Positions 17,251-26,286 of a DNA stretch of 64,000 bases are shown in pieces. The notes beneath the pieces are model-generated. The model saw only the letters and a list, made by a program, of their open reading frames with translations, was not told the origin of the DNA and made no database searches. The stretch lies in NCBI GenBank assembly GCA_022703505.1, contig JAKLDN010000005.1, positions 124,001-188,000 of the forward strand. The letters are read 5' to 3'. Position numbers and translations under genes: made by a program. Origin of the DNA: Spirochaetota bacterium (lineage in GTDB: Bacteria; Spirochaetota; Spirochaetia; Treponematales; UBA12059). The first letter of the stretch is position 1; the number at the start of each line of letters is the position of its first letter.

Positions 17251-18252
17251 ATGAAACGCATTCTTACGCTCGCCCTGGCTCTCCTGTGCCTCGGGGCGGC
17301 GGTCTTCGGCCAGGGAAGGTACCCGGCCAAGGACATCACCATCACCGTGGTCTTCGGCGCGGGCGGCGGCACGGACGTCCTGAACCGCCTGTTCGCGGGA
17401 GAGATGCGGGCGGCCCTGGGCCGCAACGTCGTGGTGGCCAACGTCACCGGCGGCGTCTCCGCGTCCAACGGCATGTTCCACGTCTGGAACCTGCCCCACG
17501 ACGGTTACAACCTGGCGGGCTTCTCCGAGTCCGTGGTCAGCGGCCCCGCGATGGGCGGCTTCGACAAGCGGATGAGCGCCTGGTATCCCTTCCTGATCGC
17601 GGGATCCCCGGACGTGCTCTCCGTGCCGGCGTCCTCGCCCTACAAGACCCTGACGGATCTCATCAACGCCGCCAAGGCCAAACCGGGCACCATCAAGGCC
17701 GGGGCCGGCAACGTGGGCGGCCTGCACCATCTCAACACCCTGGCCTTCGAGCAGGGCACGGGGGTCAAGTTCAACTACATCCCCTACACCGGATCCGGCC
17801 CGACCCAGACCGCCGCGGTCACCGGGGAGATCGACCTGGTGATCACCTCCATCGCGGAACAGCAGCAGCTGATCAAGGCCGGCCAGCTCCGGCCCCTCGG
17901 GATGCTCATCGCCACCCCCTTCAAGGTGGAAGGCTTCGGCGAGATCCCCTCGTCCTTCAAGTTCTATCCGGACCTCAAGAAGCACCTGCCCATCATGCAG
18001 GCCATCGGCTTCGGCGTACCCGACGACGTACCCGCGGACGTCAAGAAGAAACTGGACGACGCCTTCAAGAAGACCATGAAGTCCAAGAAGGTGGTGGAGT
18101 TCCTGGCGGCCAACTACTACGAGCCCATCGGCAAGTCCGGCAAGGACGCCGCGGCGATCTTCGCCAAGCTCGAGTCCCTGTTCTGCTGGACCCTCTGGGA
18201 CCTCGGACAGGCCAAGAACGACCCCGCGACCCTCGGCATCCCCAAGCCCTGA
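17251..18252 (+). CDS. Tripartite tricarboxylate transporter, substrate-binding protein
   Basis: 333 residues from ATG 17251, with AAGGAGG 5 bases upstream. A cleavable signal peptide (MKRILTLALALLCLGAAVFG) is followed by the TctC/Bug pattern: YPAKDITITVVFGAGGGTDV at the mature N-terminus, then VVVANVTGGVSASNG, KAGAGNVGGLHHLNTL and FNYIPYTGSGPTQTAAVTGE. Bug proteins capture carboxylates in the periplasm and deliver them to TctA/TctB. Here the gene is alone, closed by a terminator, with tctB-tctA 417 bases downstream as a separate unit. The substrate cannot be read from the sequence. Confidence 0.94.
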   Translation: MKRILTLALALLCLGAAVFGQGRYPAKDITITVVFGAGGGTDVLNRLFAGEMRAALGRNVVVANVTGGVSASNGMFHVWNLPHDGYNLAGFSESVVSGPAMGGFDKRMSAWYPFLIAGSPDVLSVPASSPYKTLTDLINAAKAKPGTIKAGAGNVGGLHHLNTLAFEQGTGVKFNYIPYTGSGPTQTAAVTGEIDLVITSIAEQQQLIKAGQLRPLGMLIATPFKVEGFGEIPSSFKFYPDLKKHLPIMQAIGFGVPDDVPADVKKKLDDAFKKTMKSKKVVEFLAANYYEPIGKSGKDAAAIFAKLESLFCWTLWDLGQAKNDPATLGIPKP

Positions 18253-18277
18253 CGATTCCGGGATACCTCTCTCCTGC

Positions 18278-18303
18278 GGCCGGCCCCTCGGGGCCGGCCT
18301 TTT
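18278..18303 (+). terminator. Intrinsic terminator after the binding-protein gene
   Basis: A 10-bp perfect GC stem GGCCGGCCCC-TC-GGGGCCGGCC (18278-18299) is followed by TTTT. It separates the highly expressed binding protein from tctBA. Confidence 0.8.
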
Positions 18304-18316
18304 GATTACAGGAATT

Positions 18317-18552
18317 GACCACGGAGGACACGGAGCTCACGGAGAGAAAGAGAGAAGGTGTGCCTCATTGAATCGACAGGATTCGGAAAAGCACCGCGCA
18401 AGCAAAGGCGAAGAATGCCCTTCCTTACCTTCCTTGTTCATCCCGAATTACCATATCTATCCCAAATACACATTTTCCTTTCTTCTCCGTGTCCTCCGTG
18501 AACTCCGTGGTGAGTCCAGAATAGCGCGCTCCGTGCCCTCGGTGGTGAGTCC
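18317..18552. repeat. CCACGGAGGACACGGAG-type intergenic element with inverted arms
   Basis: The left arm (18317-18350) repeats CACGGAG three times. The right arm (18483-18517) carries the inverted repeats CTCCGTG and CTCCGTGG, and a third partial copy is at 18529-18552 (CTCCGTGCCCTCGGTGGTGA). Arms about 130 bases apart can pair into a long hairpin. The A/T-richer middle (18351-18482) has no credible gene; the small open frames there read the repeat. It lies between the terminator of the binding-protein gene and the tctBA promoter. A lone right arm recurs at 26709-26736. Confidence 0.8.
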
Positions 18553-18574
18553 GACAAATCCGGTAGCTTTCCCG

Positions 18575-18602
18575 TTGACAAGATAGGGAAGTATAGTACA
18601 CT
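18575..18602 (+). promoter_or_regulatory. Promoter of tctBA
   Basis: TTGACA (18575-18580), 16 bases, TACACT (18597-18602). This matches the spacing of the promoter at 17180 and is likewise followed immediately by the operator-like palindrome. TATAGT at 18592 is too close to the -35 to serve with it. Confidence 0.6.
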
Positions 18603-18603
18603 G

Positions 18604-18617
18604 TTTTGTATACAAAA
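18604..18617. promoter_or_regulatory. Operator palindrome TTTTGTATACAAAA
   Basis: Perfect 14-bp palindrome just downstream of the tctBA promoter, about 50 bases before the tctB start. With the near-identical site at 17210-17223 it suggests one repressor coordinating the two transporter units. Confidence 0.7.
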
Positions 18618-18669
18618 TATCGACAACGCCGCGCTTCGGGCGGCGCCAGCTTCGATCCCGGGAGGACCT

Positions 18670-19443
18670 ATGCTGCCGAAAGAACGGCTCCGCCGAGCCG
18701 ACATCCTCTTCTCGTTCCTGGTCGTGCTCGCGGGGGCGGCCATCGTGATCAACGCGATGGGCTTCCCGCGTGGGGCGGAGCTCTCCGGGGTCCGGAACGA
18801 CTGGTACGTGTCCCCCGCCCTCATGCCCTACGTCATCGGGACGGGGCTGGTCCTCATGGGAATAGCCCTCTTCTTCACGGGGCTCAAGGAAACCGGGACC
18901 CAGGGGCTCCGGGAGGTCCTGGGCTCGATCGGAGGGCTGTTCATTCGCCGGCCGGCCCCCGGGGCCGGCTCGCTCCGCTTCCTGGCGGTCACGGCCACGG
19001 TGGTCCTGACCGTTTTCCTCTACATGCCCCGGGTCGATTTCGTGATCTCCGCGGCCTTCCTCCTCGTCGCCCTCATGACCATGTTCGCCTTCGAGGACGA
19101 CGCCCTGCTCAGGCGGCTCCTCGTCCTGTACCTTCTCCTGGCGGCGCCGATGATCGCCTACTTCGCCTCCGGCCTGGGCGCGCGGTTTGAAGAGGCATTC
19201 TATTACGCCTCGGACATCCCGGGAGGGCTGTTCCTTGTCCTGTACATCCTTCTGGCCGCCCGTACGGCCGGCCGGGAACGCCGAAGGCGATTCCTGCGCC
19301 TGGTCCTGATCGCCTTCGCGGTGCCCCTGATCCTGGTCCCCGTCTTCAAGTACCTGCTGTACATACCCTTCCCCCGGGAGGGCGGCGTCGTCGCCCTCAT
19401 GGATTACGTACGGTTCGACCTGCTCGATCCGGTCCAGGAGTAG
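18670..19443 (+). CDS. tctB: Tripartite tricarboxylate transporter, small membrane subunit
   Basis: 257 residues from ATG 18670, with GGAGG 5 bases upstream. Hydrophobic segments at about 13-31, 50-70, 103-120, 125-143, 149-167, 185-197 and 210-230 fit an inner-membrane protein. TctB proteins are usually about 150 residues with four helices, so this one is longer, with an extra C-terminal helical part. Position directly before tctA (3-base gap) supports the call more than sequence motifs do. Confidence 0.8.
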   Translation: MLPKERLRRADILFSFLVVLAGAAIVINAMGFPRGAELSGVRNDWYVSPALMPYVIGTGLVLMGIALFFTGLKETGTQGLREVLGSIGGLFIRRPAPGAGSLRFLAVTATVVLTVFLYMPRVDFVISAAFLLVALMTMFAFEDDALLRRLLVLYLLLAAPMIAYFASGLGARFEEAFYYASDIPGGLFLVLYILLAARTAGRERRRRFLRLVLIAFAVPLILVPVFKYLLYIPFPREGGVVALMDYVRFDLLDPVQE

Positions 19444-19446
19444 ACC

Positions 19447-20997
19447 ATGCAATTCCTAACCCTGCTGGGCCACATGGCCGCCTCCACGGGCTCCCTGCTG
19501 ATCAGCCCCCTGGCGATCGCCCTCCTGTTCGCCAGCGTTTTCCTGGGCATCGTCTTCGGCGCCCTCCCGGGCCTGACCGCCACCCTGGGGGTGGCCCTCC
19601 TGACCACGGTGACCTACGGCCTGGACTCCACCCTGGCTATGGTCAGCCTCCTGGGAATCTACGTGGGCGCCGTCTACGGCGGCAGCTACTCGGCGGTGCT
19701 GATCAACGTGCCGGGCACCCCCGCCTCCGCGGCCACGGCCCTGGACGGCTACCCCCTGGCCTGTCGCGGCGAGGCCGGGAAGGCCCTAGGAGTCACCACC
19801 ACCGCCTCCGCCATCGGAACCGTGGTCGGGATGATCGCCGTGATCGCCTTCTCCCCCATCATCACCCGCCTGGCCCTCCAGTTCACGAGCTTCGAGTTCT
19901 TCCTGCTGGCCTTCTTCGGCATCCTGATCTCGGGTTCCCTGGTGACCCCGGATCTGGTCCTGAAGGGCTGGATCGCGGGCTTCCTGGGGCTCTTCCTCTC
20001 CCTGGTGGGCCGGGACCGCCTCCAGTCCTTCCCGCGCTTCACCTTCGGGTTGCCCCAGCTGGACTCGGGGATCGACGTGGTGCCCATCCTCCTGGGCGCC
20101 TTCGGGATCCCCCAGATGATCGGCACCCTGAAGGACCGTATCGCCATCAAGGAGGTGCAGAAGCTCGGGCGCATACTGCCGGAGTTCCGCACCGTGCTGA
20201 GCCGCTTCCCGGACATCGTCCGGTCCAGCCTGATCGGGGTGGGGATCGGCGCCGTCCCCGGGCTGGGGGAGGATATCGCGGCCTGGACCAGCTACGGGGC
20301 GGCCAAGAAGGCCTCCAAGCACCCCGAGGAGTTCGGCAAGGGCTCCTACTCGGCCATCGTTGCCAGCGAGACCGCCAACAACTCCTGCATCGGGGGCGCC
20401 CTGATCCCCCTCTACACCCTCGGGATCCCGGGAAGTCCCCCGGCGGCCATGCTCCTGGGGGCCCTGATGCTCCACGGGCTCACCCCGGGCCCCCTCCTCC
20501 TGATCGAGAACCCGAAGTTCCTGCCCGAGACGGGGGCCATCCTCCTTCTGGCCGCGGCGGCCATGTGGGTGATCGGGATCTTCCTGGCCAAGCAGGTGGT
20601 CAAGGTCCTGCGCATCCCCCAGCCCGTGTTGATGCCCATCGTGGGCCTCCTGTGCATCATCGGGTCCTACTCCCTGGGGAACAACATCTTCAACCTCTAC
20701 CTGATGGTCCCCATCGGGATCGTGGCCTACTTCCTGGGCGAGATGGGATACCCCATAGCCCCCCTGGTCATCGGGATGATCCTGGGTCCCATGGCGGACG
20801 AGAGCCTGCGCCGAGCCCTCATGGTCTCCCAGGGGAGCTTCGCCCCCATGTTCACCCGGCCGGTATCCCTGATCCTCGTCATCCTCATCGTCCTGACCGT
20901 GGCCTCCCAGTTCCCCTTCGCCAAGAAGCTCACGGACCGGCTGGCAGTGTTCACGAAGAAGGCTCCCGCGGCCTGCGGGGACGGGGAGGGGAAATAG
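19447..20997 (+). CDS. tctA: Tripartite tricarboxylate transporter, large membrane subunit
   Basis: 516 residues, normal for TctA. Typical family stretches are present: FGALPGLTATLGVALL near residue 38, GIYVGAVYGGSYSAVLINVP with PGTPASAATALDGYPLA near 75-105, and the second-half repeat GAVPGLGEDIAAWTSYGAAKK near 270 followed by ETANNSCIGGALIPLYTLGIPGSP. About ten or more membrane segments are evident. TctA forms the permease of a secondary, binding-protein-dependent carboxylate carrier with TctB and the Bug protein encoded at 17251. Confidence 0.95.
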   Translation: MQFLTLLGHMAASTGSLLISPLAIALLFASVFLGIVFGALPGLTATLGVALLTTVTYGLDSTLAMVSLLGIYVGAVYGGSYSAVLINVPGTPASAATALDGYPLACRGEAGKALGVTTTASAIGTVVGMIAVIAFSPIITRLALQFTSFEFFLLAFFGILISGSLVTPDLVLKGWIAGFLGLFLSLVGRDRLQSFPRFTFGLPQLDSGIDVVPILLGAFGIPQMIGTLKDRIAIKEVQKLGRILPEFRTVLSRFPDIVRSSLIGVGIGAVPGLGEDIAAWTSYGAAKKASKHPEEFGKGSYSAIVASETANNSCIGGALIPLYTLGIPGSPPAAMLLGALMLHGLTPGPLLLIENPKFLPETGAILLLAAAAMWVIGIFLAKQVVKVLRIPQPVLMPIVGLLCIIGSYSLGNNIFNLYLMVPIGIVAYFLGEMGYPIAPLVIGMILGPMADESLRRALMVSQGSFAPMFTRPVSLILVILIVLTVASQFPFAKKLTDRLAVFTKKAPAACGDGEGK

Positions 20998-21112
20998 GCC
21001 CGGCGGCGGGGGCCGGCCCGATGGCCGCCGGCTCCCCTCCCGGAAGCGGGGGCCCGCCTCGTCCGATCCCCGCTTCAACAACGCCCCGGTTTCCGTTACT
21101 ATCCGACCATAC

Positions 21113-24100
21113 ATGCGCATAGAGATCTTCTTCACCGACCCGGCCCTGGACGGCCCCGGATCGGGGATTTCGGAAAAACTCTCCCGGGCCCTGGGTCGGG
21201 ACCTGCGGGTACGGGTGGTGGAGGTGATCCTGCCGGGGGTTCCGGTGCCCCGGCCGGTCGCGGAGGAAGCCTTCTCGGACCCCGTGGTCCAACGGGTGAC
21301 CCTGGACGAGCCGGCCGCCGCCCTCCTTCCGGGCTGGTCCGCCCTGGTCGAGACGGCCTGGAGGCCGGGGGTCACGGACACCCTGGCCCTGACCGCCCGG
21401 GAGGCCCTGGCCATCTGCGGGGGTCCTCCGGAATCCGAGTCCGCGGGCCTGCGGACCGCCCGGCAATATCTGCTGTACGGGGACGCCGGACGCCCGGAGG
21501 CCGAGGAGGCCGCCCGGCTCCTCCACAACCCCCTCATCCAGGAGGCCCGGATCCTCACCGTCGAGGACTGGGCCGCCGGGCTCCGCCCCCCGGCCTCCTA
21601 CCCCGGGGTCTCCGTCCACGATCGCCCGGACTGGGAGACCTTCGACCTGGAATCCCTCTCGGATACGGAGCTCGAAGCCCTGTCCCGGGACCGCCTCCTG
21701 GCCCTGACCCTGCCGGAGCTGCGGGCCCTGCGGGACCACTTCGCGGATCCCCGGACCGTCGAGGCGCGCAGGTCCGCGGGCCTGCCCGCGGAAGCCACGG
21801 ACGTGGAGCTCGAGATGGTCGCCCAGACCTGGAGCGAACACTGCAAGCACAAGATCTTCAACGCCGAGATCGAGTATTCCGAGACCGACGGGGCGGGCCG
21901 TCCCTCGGGTGCTCCCGAGACGATCCGCTCCCTCTTCAAGACCTACATCCGGGGCCTCACGGAGGAGCTGGCCCCCTCCAAGGACTTCCTGCGCTCGGTA
22001 TTCACGGACAACGCGGGGGTCGTCCAGTTCCGCCCCGGCTGGGCCCTCTGCGTCAAGGCGGAAACCCACAACAGCCCCTCCGCCCTGGATCCCTACGGCG
22101 GGGCGATCACGGGGATCGTGGGGGTCAACCGGGACATACTGGGCACGGGCATGGGGGCCAAGCCGATCTTCAACACCGACGTCCTCTGTTTCGCGCCGCC
22201 GGACACCCCGGAGGGCGAGGTCCCCGAGGGGCTCCTGCATCCCCGGGAGGTCCTGGAGGGGGTGCACAAAGGGATCGTGGACGGGGGCAACCAGTCCGGA
22301 ATCCCCACGGTCGCGGGGACCTTCCTCTTCGACGAGAGCTTCCTGGGCAAGCCCCTGGTTTTCTGCGGCACGGGCGGCATCCTTCCGGAGACGGTGAACG
22401 GAAAGCCCGCCTGGGAGAAGACCGTGAGCCCCGGGGACCGGGCGGTCATGCTGGGGGGCCGGATCGGCAAGGACGGGATACACGGGGCCACGTTTTCCAG
22501 TCTGGCCCTGGACGAGGGGAGCCCCGCCTCGGCGGTCCAGATCGGGGATCCCATCATCCAGCGGCGCATGACGGACTTCCTCCTGGAAGCCCGGGACCGG
22601 GGGCTCTACGCGGGGATCACGGACAACGGGGCCGGAGGCCTGTCCTCCAGCCTGGGGGAGATGGCCCAGTCCTCCGGGGGGGTCCGGATCGACCTGGACG
22701 CCTGTCCCCTCAAATATCCCGGGCTTTCCCCCTGGGAGATCCTGGTCTCCGAAAGCCAGGAGCGGATGAGCCTGGCGGTCCCGCCGGACCGGATCGACGA
22801 CTTCCTGGCCCTGGCGGCCCGGCGGGGGGTCGAGGCGACGGTGGTCGGGGAGTTCACGGACTCGGGGAACGTCGAGATCCGGTCCGGGGGCCGCACCGCG
22901 GGCCTCCTGTCCCTGGACTTCCTGCACGACGGGCTTCCGCCCCTGCGCCTTTCCGCCCGCTGGTCCCCGGTGTCCCTCCCCTCGGACCCCCTCCCCGCCC
23001 GGGAGGACTGGACGGAGACCCTGTACCGGATCCTGGCGGAGCCGAACTCCGCCTCCAAGGAGCCCTGGGTCCGGGAATACGACCACGAGGTCCAGGGCCG
23101 CTCCGTCGAGAAGCCCTTCACGGGAGTCCATCGGGACGCCCCCTCGGACGGGGCGGTCTTGAAGCCCCGGTACGACGACGGGGCCGGGATCACGGTCACC
23201 CACGGGATCTGCCCCCGCCTTTCGGACTACGACGCGGGCCTCATGGCCGCCTGCGCGGTGGACGAAGCCTACCGGGCCCACGTCGCCCTGGGGGGGGACC
23301 CGGACCGGGCCGCGGCCCTGGACAACTTCTGCTGGCCCGACCCCCTGCCCTCCCCGGGGAACCCCGACGCGGAGCGCAAGCTGGCCCAGCTGGTCCGGGC
23401 CTGCCGGGGACTGGCGGATGCCTGCAGGGCCTACGGTCTGCCCCTGGTCTCGGGCAAGGATTCCATGAAGAACGACGCGGTCGCCGGCGGCCGCCGCATC
23501 TCCGTCCGGCCTACCCTCTTGGTCACCCTGACGGGCTTCGTGGGGGACGTACGAAAGGTTCCGTCCACGGACTTCCCGGGCCCGGGTCTCCTGGTCTACC
23601 TCCTGGGCCGTACGGAGGGAGCCCTGGGGCTCTCGCTCCTCGAACGGGTGGAAGGCCTGCGGTTCGGGGATCCCCCGGGAATCGATACCGCCGCGGCGGT
23701 CCCCCTCTACCGGGCCCTGGCCCGGGGGATCTCGGGCCGCCTGGTCCTGTCCTGCCACGACCTGTCCGACGGGGGCCTGGCCGCCGCGGCGGCGGAGTCC
23801 TGCCTGGGCGGACGGGTCGGGGCGGACCTGGTCCTGGACGCCCTGCCCGGAGCCGAGGCCGCGGAGCCGGTCCGGATCCTCTTCTCGGAATGCCCCTCCC
23901 GGCTCCTTGTGTCCGTGCGGGCAGCGGACCGGGAGCGCTTCGAGCGGAGCTTCTCCGGGCTTCCCCACCGTCTCCTGGGGACCACGACGGCGGAACCCCG
24001 GCTGCGCTTCCGGCACGCGGGCCGGGAGGTCCTGTCCGCGGCCCTGGACGGGCTCGAGTCGGCCTACAAGACGCCGATCGCCGGAAGGAGGTACCCGTGA
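21113..24100 (+). CDS. purL: FGAM synthase, PurS-PurL fusion without glutaminase domain
   Basis: 995 residues from ATG 21113. The N-terminus resembles PurS (RPGVTDTLALTAREAL near residue 85), followed by a linker domain and the PurL catalytic core (EMVAQTWSEHCKHKIF near 238, AETHNSPSALDPYGGA near 318, DNGAGGLSSSLGEMAQSSGG near 505). It converts formylglycinamide ribotide to the amidine in purine synthesis. The length falls between small PurL (about 740, with separate PurS) and the 1250-1300-residue type that also carries glutaminase; here the glutaminase is the separate, overlapping purQ. No good Shine-Dalgarno precedes the ATG, and no motif is obvious in the 115 bases before it. Confidence 0.93.
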   Translation: MRIEIFFTDPALDGPGSGISEKLSRALGRDLRVRVVEVILPGVPVPRPVAEEAFSDPVVQRVTLDEPAAALLPGWSALVETAWRPGVTDTLALTAREALAICGGPPESESAGLRTARQYLLYGDAGRPEAEEAARLLHNPLIQEARILTVEDWAAGLRPPASYPGVSVHDRPDWETFDLESLSDTELEALSRDRLLALTLPELRALRDHFADPRTVEARRSAGLPAEATDVELEMVAQTWSEHCKHKIFNAEIEYSETDGAGRPSGAPETIRSLFKTYIRGLTEELAPSKDFLRSVFTDNAGVVQFRPGWALCVKAETHNSPSALDPYGGAITGIVGVNRDILGTGMGAKPIFNTDVLCFAPPDTPEGEVPEGLLHPREVLEGVHKGIVDGGNQSGIPTVAGTFLFDESFLGKPLVFCGTGGILPETVNGKPAWEKTVSPGDRAVMLGGRIGKDGIHGATFSSLALDEGSPASAVQIGDPIIQRRMTDFLLEARDRGLYAGITDNGAGGLSSSLGEMAQSSGGVRIDLDACPLKYPGLSPWEILVSESQERMSLAVPPDRIDDFLALAARRGVEATVVGEFTDSGNVEIRSGGRTAGLLSLDFLHDGLPPLRLSARWSPVSLPSDPLPAREDWTETLYRILAEPNSASKEPWVREYDHEVQGRSVEKPFTGVHRDAPSDGAVLKPRYDDGAGITVTHGICPRLSDYDAGLMAACAVDEAYRAHVALGGDPDRAAALDNFCWPDPLPSPGNPDAERKLAQLVRACRGLADACRAYGLPLVSGKDSMKNDAVAGGRRISVRPTLLVTLTGFVGDVRKVPSTDFPGPGLLVYLLGRTEGALGLSLLERVEGLRFGDPPGIDTAAAVPLYRALARGISGRLVLSCHDLSDGGLAAAAAESCLGGRVGADLVLDALPGAEAAEPVRILFSECPSRLLVSVRAADRERFERSFSGLPHRLLGTTTAEPRLRFRHAGREVLSAALDGLESAYKTPIAGRRYP

Positions 24101-24834
24101 GCGCGCCGGTCCTGATCGCCTGCGGCTTCGGCATCAACTCCGACGAGGAGCTCGCCGAGGCCTTCCGGCAGGCCGGGGCGGACCCCTCCCGGATCCACCT
24201 GACGGACCTCCTGGCGGAGCCGGGGATGTTGGCCCGGTTCCGCATCCTGGCGTTCCCGGGGGGCTTCTCCTTCGGGGACCATCTGGGTTCCGGCATGGTC
24301 CTGGCCAACCTGCTCCGTCGGCGGCTCCGCCCGGAGATCGAGGCCTTCCTGGCGGACGGAGGACTGGCCATCGGAATCTGCAACGGGTTCCAGGTCCTGG
24401 CCAAGACGGGGATCCTCACGAACCTTCGGGGCGGCTGGGAAAGGGAGATCACCCTGGTCCACAACGAGAAGCCCGGCTACGTGGACGACTGGGTGCGGGT
24501 CCGGGTCGAGCCGGAATGCCCCTGCGTCTGGACGAAGGGCCTCTCGACCCTGGACCTGCCCGTGCGCCACGGGGAGGGCCGGTTCACGGCCCGGGACCCG
24601 GGCACCCTGGCCCGGCTGGAATCGGAGCGACTCGTGGCCCTCCGCTACGAGGGGCGGAACCCGAACGGCTCGGCGAACGGGATCGCGGGGGTCTGCGACC
24701 GGACCGGCCGGGTCCTGGGCCTCATGCCCCACCCGGAGGCCTTCCTGATCCCGGACAACCACCCGGATCGGCGGAGGCGCCCACCCCGGGAGACGGGGCT
24801 GGAGATCTTCCGGAACGCCGTGGCACGGTCGTAG
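24097..24834 (+). CDS. purQ: FGAM synthase glutaminase subunit
   Basis: 245 residues from GTG 24097, which overlaps the purL stop as GTGA, with GGAAGGAGG 5-6 bases upstream. Class I glutamine amidotransferase motifs: FPGGFSFGDHLGSGMV near residue 52, the nucleophile Cys in GICNGFQVL near 93, and the His-Glu pair in MPHPEAF near 212. It supplies ammonia to PurL. The overlap predicts coupled, equimolar synthesis. Confidence 0.95.
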   Translation: MSAPVLIACGFGINSDEELAEAFRQAGADPSRIHLTDLLAEPGMLARFRILAFPGGFSFGDHLGSGMVLANLLRRRLRPEIEAFLADGGLAIGICNGFQVLAKTGILTNLRGGWEREITLVHNEKPGYVDDWVRVRVEPECPCVWTKGLSTLDLPVRHGEGRFTARDPGTLARLESERLVALRYEGRNPNGSANGIAGVCDRTGRVLGLMPHPEAFLIPDNHPDRRRRPPRETGLEIFRNAVARS

Positions 24835-24854
24835 ATTTTCGAGGCACAAGCGCC

Positions 24855-24860
24855 TATACT
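24855..24860 (+). promoter_or_regulatory. Possible -10 element before the GGDEF gene
   Basis: TATACT lies 33 bases upstream of the GTG start in the 58-base gap after purQ. No convincing -35 is visible at the right distance, so this is tentative. Confidence 0.35.
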
Positions 24861-24892
24861 GAGGCGAGAACGATACTTAGGATCGTACCGGG

Positions 24893-25942
24893 GTGACGAA
24901 GGACATGAAGGAAGAATCGACCGCGGCCATCGAGGAGTACGAACGCCAGATCTTCGACCTCCGCCAGCTCCTGGAGATCTCGAAAAGCCTCAACTCGACC
25001 CTGGACTACACCATCCTCATCGATTCCATCCTGTTCACCATCCTGGGACAGATGAAGGTCCTCAAGGCGGGGCTCTTCGCCAAGAAGAACCTGGATTCCC
25101 CCTCCTTCAGCCTCCACCGGAACCACCAGGGCTTCGACCTCCGGAGGGACGTGGAGTACTCCATCCCCGAGGACCATCCCCTGGTGGCTTATTTCACCCG
25201 GGCCTACGGCTGCCTGACCCTGGACGAGATCCGCCGATCCCTGGGATCCCTGGCCGGACTGGAGGGGCTGGCGGCCCTGGAACCAAGCCTGGTGATCCCC
25301 CTCAAGGCCAAGGGGGTCATCAACGGGATCCTGGTCATCGGGGAACGGATCGAGGGGGACGAGTTTTCCGCCACCGAGCGGGAGTACGTTATCAACATCG
25401 CCAACCTGGCGGCCATCGCGATCAGCAACGCCTTCCTCTTCGAGATGACCACCACGGACATGATGACCAAGCTCAAGATGAAGCACTACTTCTACACCGT
25501 GCTCCTGGAGCGGATGGACCGGGCCCGGACGGACCGGAGGCCCCTGTCCGTGCTCATGCTGGACATCGACCACTTCAAGCGCTTCAACGACACCTACGGG
25601 CATTCCTGCGGGGACCTTGTGCTCAAGCAGACCGCGGTGGTCCTCCAGGAGAGCGTCCGCCCGGGGGATCTGGCCGCCCGGTACGGGGGCGAGGAGTTCT
25701 GCCTGCTCCTGCCGGACACCGACGGCCCCCATGCCGCCTGCATCGCGGAACGGATCCGCAAGGGCGTGGAAGCCAACCGGATCGCCTACGAGGGCAAGAC
25801 TCTCGGGGTGACCGTTTCCATCGGGGCGGCCGGATACGACCCGGCCCGCGACATCTCCGCCAAGACCCTCCTGGACCGGGCCGACAAGGCCCTATACCTG
25901 TCCAAGCAGGAGGGTCGCAACCGGACGACCCTCTCCCCCTGA
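24893..25942 (+). CDS. GAF-GGDEF diguanylate cyclase
   Basis: 349 residues from GTG 24893 (MTKDMKEEST); ATG 24905 is an alternative. A short coiled coil (EEYERQIFDLRQLLEISKSL) leads into a GAF-like sensor domain (about 30-180; VIPLKAKGVINGILVIGE, INIANLAAIAISNAFLF) and a GGDEF domain (about 190-345). The active-site loop is RYGGEEF; the metal Asp is in LDIDHFKRFNDTYGH. An inhibitory RxxD site (RPGD) sits five residues before GGEEF, so product inhibition by c-di-GMP is expected. The protein is cytosolic, and the GAF ligand is unknown. A ferredoxin gene follows after 5 bases. Confidence 0.92.
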   Translation: MTKDMKEESTAAIEEYERQIFDLRQLLEISKSLNSTLDYTILIDSILFTILGQMKVLKAGLFAKKNLDSPSFSLHRNHQGFDLRRDVEYSIPEDHPLVAYFTRAYGCLTLDEIRRSLGSLAGLEGLAALEPSLVIPLKAKGVINGILVIGERIEGDEFSATEREYVINIANLAAIAISNAFLFEMTTTDMMTKLKMKHYFYTVLLERMDRARTDRRPLSVLMLDIDHFKRFNDTYGHSCGDLVLKQTAVVLQESVRPGDLAARYGGEEFCLLLPDTDGPHAACIAERIRKGVEANRIAYEGKTLGVTVSIGAAGYDPARDISAKTLLDRADKALYLSKQEGRNRTTLSP

Positions 25943-25947
25943 GCGCC

Positions 25948-26286
25948 GTGGCCGTCCTCCGGTACCGCGCCCCCGGGAGTCCGCTCGAAACCGAGGTCAC
26001 TGCGAACCTCGTCGATTCCATCCTGACCTCCCTGCTCAAGGCGGGCCGTCCGATCCGCCACGACTGCGGCGGCAAGGCCCTCTGCGGGACCTGCAGGGTC
26101 CGTGTCCTGGAGGGCGCCGCCGCCCTGAGTCCGATCTCCGACCGGGAGCGGTCCCGCCTGTCCGCCGTCGGCGCGGCCCCGGACGAACGCCTGGCCTGCC
26201 AGGCCCACGCCGCCCGGGACGCAAAGATCGAGGCGGTCCTGCCCCTGGAGGGCCCGGGCCCCGAAACCAAGGGCGTGACGGGATGA
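25948..26286 (+). CDS. [2Fe-2S] ferredoxin-like protein
   Basis: 112 residues from GTG 25948. The plant/adrenodoxin-type cluster motif is DCGGKALCGTC (Cys near 40, 46, 49) with the fourth Cys in RLACQAHAARD near 84. The N-terminal strand pattern fits the beta-grasp ferredoxin fold. It lies 5 bases after the diguanylate cyclase and overlaps the next gene by 4 bases, so it is in one transcription unit with both. Its electron partner is unknown. Confidence 0.85.
   Translation: MAVLRYRAPGSPLETEVTANLVDSILTSLLKAGRPIRHDCGGKALCGTCRVRVLEGAAALSPISDRERSRLSAVGAAPDERLACQAHAARDAKIEAVLPLEGPGPETKGVTG

Noticed and set aside
18302-18586. 94-residue frame in the tct intergenic region
   Set aside because: It reads through both arms of the CGGAG repeat element and the tctBA -35 box, and lacks a ribosome site.
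20951-24016. 1021-residue minus-strand open frame over purL
   Set aside because: GC-rich antisense shadow: Gly/Arg/Pro-rich with no motif, and purL is certain on the other strand.
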